Position numbers and translations under genes: made by a program
Notes under the pieces: generated by a model
The model's database searches: none
What the model was told of the DNA's origin: nothing
What the model saw: only the letters and a program-made list of their open reading frames with translations
Shown here: positions 57,346-64,000 of the stretch, one piece after another
Layout: each line of letters starts with the position of its first letter
How positions within the stretch are numbered: the stretch's first letter is position 1
DNA from: Haemonchus contortus
Lineage: Eukaryota > Nematoda > Chromadorea > Rhabditida > Trichostrongylidae
Length of the DNA stretch: 64,000 bases
Reading direction: 5' to 3'
Assembly (NCBI GenBank): GCA_000469685.2
Contig: LS997562.1
Location: 19,931,920 to 19,995,919, forward strand

Positions 57346-58472
57346 ATGTTTTCACTTGCCACAATCGCCTTTTTGGTGAGTAGAAGTTTGCACGGATCGT
57401 TATTTGCTTACGATGTATAATTGAATAAAAGTTTTCAGACGCTTCTAAGCACATCTGGGCATGCATGTAAGTAATTTGCGATAAACCGCTTATCTTCTCA
57501 GCAGAGATCTTCGAAAGAGTGAAATTTCAGCCATGTGTCCAGACACCAACGGTATGTCAGATGAAGTAAGACAGACCTTCGTCAACAAACACAACGCGTA
57601 TCGGTCGGTTTTTCCCAGTGAAACAGTAAGATCTTTTGGGTACGCTGTAATCACTATATCTATTCAGAACGCTCGTTGCCAAAGGAGAAGCGAAAAATGC
57701 CAAAGAGATTGGTGGTTATGCTCCTAAGGCAGCCAGGATGTTGAAAGTGGTAAGACGAAAAGGCTCACCGAAGCTAGGCAGGGATCATGTGCACTTTGCA
57801 TGAGAGGACTTCGGGGAGTGTCTCCCATGCTGCAAAATCGTTTATTTCAGCGATTGCGCCATCGAAGAAAACACTATGAATTTCGCTAAAAAGTGCGTAT
57901 TTGCGCATAACTCATATTCTGACAGGAACAATTGGGGACAGAACCTTTATATGACATCCATTTTGAAACAAAATAAGACAGTAGCCGCAGCCGAGGTAAG
58001 GAAATTAAGCTTTGTAACAATTTGCAGTGAAGAATTCTGTTCCAGAGTGTCGATCTTTGGTTCGATGAACTGCAACAGAACGGTGTTCCTTATGATAACG
58101 TCATGACCATGGCGGTTTTCAATCGTGGCGTTGGTCATTATACCCAGGTAACTCGAGGATCTTTAGAAGGTGGTGGCGCCTATTAAAAGAGATACCTGAT
58201 TTTTAAGGTGGTCTGGCAGTGGAGCAACAAGATCGGTTGCGCAGTAGAGTGGTGTAGTGACATGACCTTCGTGGCATGCGAATATGATTCAGCGTACGTG
58301 TAATGTTTCAAAGCCGGAGCTTATGTCTTACTACGAATGATAGATGAGTTTCAGAGGAAACTATTTGGGAATGCCTATTTATGAAGTTGGCAACCCGTGC
58401 ACGAATAACGAGGACTGCAAATGTACAAATTGTGTTTGTAGCCGTGATGAAGCTCTCTGTATTGCCCCATAA
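57346..58472 (+). pseudogene. CAP/SCP gene, right copy of palindrome D, frameshifted
   Basis: Exons: 57,346-57,375, 57,439-57,466, 57,531-57,603, 57,668-57,749, 57,851-57,995, 58,046-58,147, 58,208-58,293 and 58,355-58,472. The signal peptide, HNAYR, NNWGQNLYM (here from SDRNNW), GHYTQ and the Cys-rich tail are all still encoded. Exon 5 carries the same 5-nt deletion as its mirror copy, putting exons 5-8 out of frame with exons 1-4. Low divergence elsewhere suggests recent loss or a wrongly predicted acceptor. Confidence 0.78.
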
Positions 58473-60354
58473 CGAGCACTGGCAATAAACCTTCATGAAC
58501 CTATGAGACAATTTGCAATTTTTACTCTCTTTTTTACGAAAAGTTTCTAGTTTATGTTTTTGAATATAGTTTAAGGGCACGTACATTCCCCCTTGCTTCT
58601 AACTACCACAATTTTCACAAGGTCGATATATACAGATGAAGGATTTTAGGTTGGTTGAGAGAATGAAACAATTTTTAGTTACATGCGTCAGATAGGGCCT
58701 GAACCACGACATGAAGATGGTTTATTCAGATCCTGTCTATACAGAAAAAGTAGCAGTGATGTGTCCATGACAGTACTTCCGCTTTTCATCGAAAGCTCGG
58801 TGCTTTCTTGAATTCCTGCATCCTTAGAATAGGTGTTGCTTGGAATGGAAGTTTGAAATAACCAAGTCACCGTGGAACCACATTCATGCTGGCAGCATAA
58901 CTTTCAAATGCCACCGGAGCATGCCCCATACAGTTCATGATGCTTCCCTGTTGCTGGCTCACGTGGCTTTTCCGCCCCTCGATCGATGTTACGTCAGACG
59001 AGTGTCGAGGCGATACAGATTGCAATTATTCGTTCTAGGACCCACACACAGTCAGCTGATTGCCAAGTGATGAGGCGATTGTTTCTCCCCTCCTTTTTTC
59101 CTCTATTATTCTTTTTGCTGCCACGAACGCTTGTTTATTTTCCTTCCCCGAGAGGCTGAAAAAGGTGAGCTACATATTTTTGCTGTTACTGAGGTCTTTT
59201 TTTGTTTAGTTATGCTGCTTGTGAGTGAATGAATTTTTGCTCACCCTTTGCTCAGTCATTTGCACCAGGCCCCAATGACTCACATTGCATTGCTCGTCCT
59301 AATGCCCCACTCTTCTTCATTCTTCCGCTCTCATTCTCGTCCAGCCCCCCTTTTTTAACGATTTTTTAAAGAAGAACGGGGGCCTATACAGATGACCCTT
59401 ATTTTCGGAGAGCGCTTCGAAGGCAGCAAGACGTGGAGAATGATGAGTGCATCTCACTTGTTTGGAACCCCCAACGCCATCGCAAATGATCTGGTATTGT
59501 CATGTCCCCTTTGAGTTCTCGTCGGAGTCTCGACTAGCATACTTGAGAATCTCTGTCTGTCCATACCTAATGGCCAGGAGGTGGGATCAGTGCTGGCGAA
59601 CAGGATCGTTGCAGCCCGATCCAGGCCAGTGACGTGTTCGGGCGCAGAGAATCATTTCGAGTCTGTCCATTCTCTCCTTGCCGTTTCCAGTCCATCAAGA
59701 GAGTGGTAACGGGGATCTATGTAAGCTTGTGTTATTTATTACTAAATTTCTTGTTCGGAGGAGAGTCTTACTCTTTAGCCGAAATGCATTCCGTTCTCGT
59801 TAGGTCTAATCGCTACTTTGACAACTTATCCTACGGGCAAAGCTCCAGAATGGGGTAAATCATCAACTTTGCTTCTTGCGTTGCATTCGTGGAAGAGAGG
59901 TTGGTGATATGAGCCAAACTGCTCGCAAAATCATAGCTTGCTTATATCAGACCAGTTGGGCTACGCACCCTATTGCGTGCACCACATGCCCACGCATACG
60001 CCTACGATTGAAAGTGTCAATCGGTTGCTCTTGATCTTGAAAATTATGAATCAATGAATAAATACATAATAAATATGAATAAATGTTTTGATAGGCAACC
60101 AATGAATTGAGTAGTACTCACTAATGTTCTCACGTGATAATAACACCATTATCAGATGTCGCTATCACTGGACCTTTTTCTTCACGAGTACATCATTAGT
60201 TGAGAATTCCAAATTATAGGCGGGCGGATGAGCTTTGTCGTAAATGATATCAAAACATGTGACCTTGACTCTCCACCGAGTGACAAACTTTGCTGGATAG
60301 CGGTCGTAATCTATGTAATAGTCGTAATCATAAATACATCGTAAATACCACAGG
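58473..60354. other. Right arm of palindrome D, no gene recognised
   Basis: Mirror of 53,931-55,811. The segment 59,690-59,945 is also related to 33,000-33,236. Confidence 0.45.
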
Positions 60355-60850
60355 AGTTAAACTCAGTTGATAAGGTCTCTTATCAGTCGTTATCAGCTAT
60401 TATCAGTCTCTATCATCGGTCGTCTACGATTCGCCGTACTCCACATCACATGCCAAACTGTCAAGGCTCCGCTATTAATGCCATTATCATAGTAGCTCTA
60501 CGCTTTCCAGGATTTTCGTTAGTCCTTATCCGTTTTATCAGCTCCTGACCTGGCACCAACCGTTCTCGATCCCGTCACCGAGTACCTACAATCCTGTCAT
60601 ATCTTACATCATCTATTGAAATACCAAGACTCCACTATTAACAGGAAGCGCGTCACGGACCTACAGGTCCTTGCCTTCTAAGGCTTCTTGTCAGTCCCTA
60701 TCACTTGCTATCATTCCCTGTCATCAATCACTAACGGTCCCTTCGCACCCTACACCACTTGTCAAAGTGCCAAGGCCTCACCGCTAAAACGAACGGAGTC
60801 ACGGACCAGCCTTTTGAGGCTTTTTATCTGTTTCTGTTGATTGTTGTCAT
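60355..60850. repeat. Degenerate tandem repeat (right arm of D)
   Basis: Reverse complement of 53,435-53,930. A CA-rich stretch (60,955-60,995) follows, next to GAGTTATGAATTTCCGGTCA, as in the mirror at 53,300-53,360. Confidence 0.6.
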
Positions 60851-61029
60851 TTCCTATCACGTACCATCGCTGTTCCCATCCTAAATCTATCTCTCTTCCA
60901 AATTTGAATGTTCTAGGTTCAGTGCGCCCGGAGTTATGAATTTCCGGTCAGACAAACACACACATACTGACACACACACAAACACACCAACAGACACACT
61001 TAGCCGATTATATAAGTAGGATGGAGAGT

Positions 61030-61426
61030 GATGGGGTGTGATACTTCTCGTTCACTCTAGACCCAGTTCTCAAGAAGTTCGTAAAGGATGCATATGAAAC
61101 ACTTTGTGTTGATGTTCTGAACGAAGTTCAAGCTCAAGGATTACAGTAGTATATGGGGCGCCATCATGCGCCGTCATAAATACTAAGCAGTTAATCAAAT
61201 TCCTCGGTGGTCTCATTGCTTGTGAGCTTTGAACAGTGATTGTTGGTGAATTTATCATGCGGAATTGTATCACGGCATTAATAATTTTTCTGATGTTTCT
61301 ATTTTTTCGTATGTTCGTGAGTTGCTTCACAGTCACAGATTAATGCAATATGTTTCTGTACCGACTAGACTAAGTAAGATTCTAGACCTGGTTCTCAGCA
61401 GCAGTTTGGTTAGCAATCTAAGAATA
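61030..61426 (+). mobile_element. LINE endonuclease fragment in right arm, cut by BEL insertion
   Basis: Same endonuclease C-half as 52,866-53,250 (VRELLHSHRLMQYVSVPTRL, SKILDLVLSS). It breaks off at AGAATA, where the long terminal repeat begins. Confidence 0.8.
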
Positions 61427-61682
61427 TGTAGCGAAGTCGCTACCTCACAGTATTTCTTGTTGAACTAACACAGCTTAACAACGCGTTGGTGTGGATGGTA
61501 GGTCAAGAGCATGGGTGGTCATCGGCCACCTTGATCGCGCGGGAAAGGGGCACTATATAAGAGCCATGGTGGCCCCTCGGGACTCATTTTTCGTCTGGAA
61601 GCGGCTCTCCGGTCTACCTGCCTGATTATCTGGTACTTATTCTGTTCTGTCTAACCAATAAAGCTGTTGGACCTTTTTTACA
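61427..61682 (+). repeat. 5' long terminal repeat of the BEL/Pao element
   Basis: It starts TGTAGCGAAGTCGC, fixed by loss of palindrome pairing at 61,426. It contains a TATA box (ACTATATAAGAGCC near 61,552) and a poly(A) signal (AATAAAGC near 61,658), giving the expected U3-R-U5 order. The 3' boundary near 61,682 is an estimate because the other terminal repeat lies outside the window. Confidence 0.65.
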
Positions 61683-61935
61683 CATCCATCATTCAGCAAT
61701 TCCGAATCAAGTTTACAAACAATACTGAACAATCTCAGCAATAAAGACCCGCGTGGCAAAGAGCTCAAATCACCGACAAACTGGTGCATCGGCTCCAATC
61801 GGATTCAGGTTGGAATTTTCTTCTTCAACTGCGATTTTCTTCTATCAGTTTTCTTATAATCTATCTATTCTCAGCAATTTTCTCCAATTCAGCAATAAAA
61901 TTATAAGTTATCAATATTATCCAATCAAACAAATC

Positions 61936-64000
61936 ATGTCATTGATTGGCACGCAGAAACGTCTCTTGACGACATTTACCAATAAACTTGAACATATCAT
62001 CTCGAAGCTAAGGGAAGAGACTCCGGCAGAGGTCCTTGGGGGTTCGGCAGCGTCCCAAAACGATCTTATGGAAACGTTACGACGACTCGAAGAGGGGAAC
62101 AAGATACTGGCCGAAACTTCAGCGAAAGTCGAAGAGAAACTGAACAGCTATGCCTCGACTGTAGACGCTCTTGGGGAACCATCCTCTAAGGAAATTGAAG
62201 ACTACCAGGAGTACGCGGAAAGAGCAGAGGCATCAATATCGCAGGCATTCGACCTGCAAACTCTCCTGCAAGCCCGGCTTCATTCGATGAAAAACCAAAT
62301 GATGTCAGCAGATACCGGGAGCCCCAATTGTACCGTAACCCAGCTCAAACCCAAACAGCTGGAGCTTCCGCCGTTACCAATACCGACCTTCGGGGGAGAT
62401 TTGTGGGAGTGGGAAAATTTTTGGGAACTGTTTAACAATAACATACATTCCCAGGACCTCCCAGAGATGGTCAAGTACAACTACCTGTTGAGCGCCCTGA
62501 AGGGACCGGCGAAGGAAGCAATAAAAAGGTTCCAAGTAACAAAGGGCAACTATGAGAAAGCGATACAGTTTATCCTATACAAGTATAACAACAAAGAGTT
62601 GTTAATCAACGAGCTGATCGAACAACTGGGTCGATGCTCTCTACGGAGCCCTTCAATCAAGGATCAGCGATGTCTTCTAGATGAAATCCAAGTTATAGTT
62701 ACGCAGTTACAGGAAAAAGGGGAGAACGTCAATAGCTCCTGGATAATTAAGAAGATTCTAGGCCAATTCCCAAGCAATATCATGCGCAAGGCTATCACCA
62801 GAAGGCAAAGAATGGACCCCGAAGAGTCATTCACCATCAATCACCTAATTCACCTGCTAGACGACCTCCTGTCAACAGAGGAGCTATGGTTAGCATACAC
62901 AGGAGATTTACCAAACAAGAAGCCTTCGAACGACAATATCAAAAGGAACCATTCGTCACCTCGCTCATGCATGTACTGCCATGATGAGCACCCATCCTTT
63001 ACGTGCACGGCGTACCCGACCCCTCAAGCACGTTCTTCGTATCTTCGGCAAAAGCAACTATGCCTCTTGTGTGCCTCTCCAACACACAAAACTTCTGAAT
63101 GTAAACGGCGGCCTTGCTTCAACTGCAAAGGACTCCACCATACTTCATGTTGCTATAAACAAAATTCATCAAAACCAAGGGAACAGATCCCGAAAAAGGC
63201 AGACAATCCAGCAGTTCCAACAAGAAGTTCAGATAAAACTTCCAAATCCAGCAAGAGCAGCGGCGAGAACATTTCAAAAAACAATGCAATGATGCAAATG
63301 ACTACGACGATTCAAGCAAAGGAACTGTTCCGACCATCCCTACCCGTGGGTGAAATCACTGTAATTCACCCAGGTACAAGGAAATTGATGCAACTCGATG
63401 TTCCCCTAGATAGTGGAGCTGAATTATCGTTCATCAATAAATCCCTAGCGGAAGAGCTTTCTCTCCCAGTCATCAAGGAGGAGCTCATGAGGATAAATAC
63501 CTTTGGCTCCGAAGAAACCCGTCAAAGATCTTACAAGCTGGTCGAGTTGGAAGCTTGGGATAAGGAAGGATGCTTACACTCCTTGTGTCTCTACACAAAC
63601 GATGTGATCACTTCTCCCTTAACCAGTCCGCGTATACCAGAATCAGACATTGAAACTATACGAAATCTGAACATCCCAATCCAAAATCTCAATATCAATA
63701 AACGAAACTCCAAGCCAGCAATACTTCTCGGGTGCGACCAGATGTGGTCATTCATCCGCACGGACACCACACCAATATCACTGCCTTCCGGACTAACACT
63801 TCTCCCGACGAAATTGGGCTACATTGTCTCCGGAAGAGTACAGACCACGCCCAATCAAAATCATCAACATATATCCCTGACTTCCGCGGATCAAGACGAA
63901 AGTATGAAGTGGAACAACTACTGGTCCATGAACATCCACGTGAACACCATCACTCCGTACGACATAACAATATCGGAGAAAGAGCAAGAAATGTGGGAGA
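61936..64000 (+). CDS. BEL/Pao gag-protease polyprotein (open at window end)
   Basis: A single ORF of at least 688 codons from ATG at 61,936 (MSLIGTQKRLL) shows no stop to the end. The N-terminal 150 residues are helical and Glu-rich. Then comes the BEL gag core (LPPLPIPTFGGDLWEWENFW, KYNYLLSALKGPAKEAIKRF, NYEKAIQFILYKY) around residues 150-220. Zinc-knuckle-like Cys/His clusters follow (CMYCHDEHPSFTC, CLLCASPTHKTSEC, CFNCKGLHHTSC) at about residues 345-410. The retropepsin active site LDSGAELSF is near residue 492, followed by ILLGCDQMW. Gag packages the element RNA and the protease cuts the polyprotein. The reading frame was checked at four points and stays in phase. Confidence 0.92.
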   Translation, partial: MSLIGTQKRLLTTFTNKLEHIISKLREETPAEVLGGSAASQNDLMETLRRLEEGNKILAETSAKVEEKLNSYASTVDALGEPSSKEIEDYQEYAERAEASISQAFDLQTLLQARLHSMKNQMMSADTGSPNCTVTQLKPKQLELPPLPIPTFGGDLWEWENFWELFNNNIHSQDLPEMVKYNYLLSALKGPAKEAIKRFQVTKGNYEKAIQFILYKYNNKELLINELIEQLGRCSLRSPSIKDQRCLLDEIQVIVTQLQEKGENVNSSWIIKKILGQFPSNIMRKAITRRQRMDPEESFTINHLIHLLDDLLSTEELWLAYTGDLPNKKPSNDNIKRNHSSPRSCMYCHDEHPSFTCTAYPTPQARSSYLRQKQLCLLCASPTHKTSECKRRPCFNCKGLHHTSCCYKQNSSKPREQIPKKADNPAVPTRSSDKTSKSSKSSGENISKNNAMMQMTTTIQAKELFRPSLPVGEITVIHPGTRKLMQLDVPLDSGAELSFINKSLAEELSLPVIKEELMRINTFGSEETRQRSYKLVELEAWDKEGCLHSLCLYTNDVITSPLTSPRIPESDIETIRNLNIPIQNLNINKRNSKPAILLGCDQMWSFIRTDTTPISLPSGLTLLPTKLGYIVSGRVQTTPNQNHQHISLTSADQDESMKWNNYWSMNIHVNTITPYDITISEKEQEMWE

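Larger units (their letters stand above)
52866..61426. repeat. Large inverted repeat (palindrome D), second CAP palindrome
   Basis: Arms 52,866-57,105 and 57,179-61,426 are reverse complements around 57,142 (mirrored positions sum to 114,284-114,291) with a 73-bp spacer. The core (about 54,860-59,430) is a diverged copy of palindrome B with about 190-bp and 540-bp segments missing relative to it. The outer parts are a degenerate satellite and a LINE piece. The right arm stops exactly at the BEL long terminal repeat (TGTAGCG at 61,427) while the left arm sequence simply continues. Confidence 0.88.
61427..64000 (+). mobile_element. BEL/Pao LTR retrotransposon, 5' part
   Basis: LTR, a leader of about 250 bp and an intact gag-protease reading frame that leaves the window. 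The lack of stops and the clean boundary suggest a young copy. RT, RNase H, integrase and the 3' LTR would lie beyond 64,000. It interrupts the right arm of palindrome D, so it is younger than that duplication. Confidence 0.85.

Noticed and set aside
33241..61426. Palindromes as pure sequencing or assembly hairpin artefacts
   Set aside because: Arms differ by substitutions, a 12-bp indel, 200-bp and larger one-sided insertions with proper transposon ends, and each centre has a unique non-palindromic spacer. An artefact would give near-identical arms. Long reads should still confirm.
1..64000. CRISPR arrays, operons with ribosome binding sites, or rRNA genes
   Set aside because: None seen. 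The exon-intron structure and retrotransposons show a eukaryotic genome; tandem repeats found have no spacer-repeat pattern.

Overview
The window looks like nuclear DNA of a clade V (strongylid, hookworm-like) nematode. That assignment is an inference. It rests on secreted CAP/ASP-type genes, an MSP-domain exon, many short introns with TTTCAG-type acceptors, and a dense mix of CR1, RTE, Penelope, BEL, Tc1 and tRNA-SINE elements. Host genes are sparse and split into many exons, so long single reading frames are mostly transposons or shadows.

Layout. 1-5 kb: a complete eight-exon S-formylglutathione hydrolase (esterase D) gene on the + strand, with a 253-bp hairpin element in one intron. 5-12 kb: a miRNA-like hairpin, a two-exon gene for a candidate 65-residue secreted peptide, SINE copies, an Ala/Lys/Pro-rich gene (-), and an RTE tail. 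12.5-12.9 kb: an MSP-domain gene piece (-). 17.6-18.5 kb: a broken tyrosine recombinase. 19.6-32 kb: a candidate 12-kb minus-strand gene for a single-pass membrane protein. It is built from a membrane-anchor exon, a series of 18-45 nt symmetric micro-exons and a Cys-containing terminal exon. Its introns carry a 3.1-kb foldback element, a Tc1 relic, SINEs and a MITE.

33-61 kb is a chain of three inverted repeats. The first (about 33.2-49.3 kb, centre 38,617) carries two head-to-head intact CAP genes sharing a 406-bp divergent promoter. Its right arm has been opened by a 4.1-kb CR1 LINE and a 1.2-kb TA-flanked element, both landing in a Penelope copy. The second (49.6-51.0 kb) carries tRNA-like heads. 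The third (52.9-61.4 kb, centre 57,142) is a diverged copy of the CAP palindrome. Its unique 73-bp spacer lies in the opposite orientation, and both of its CAP genes carry the same 5-nt deletion. The right arm is cut at 61,427 by a BEL/Pao retrotransposon, whose gag-protease ORF runs open to the end of the window.

Most notable: (1) the paired CAP palindromes with a flipped spacer and within-palindrome homogenisation, (2) the micro-exon gene, and (3) nested foldback elements whose insertion order can be read directly. All exon boundaries and alignments were made by eye; no database search or alignment program was run.
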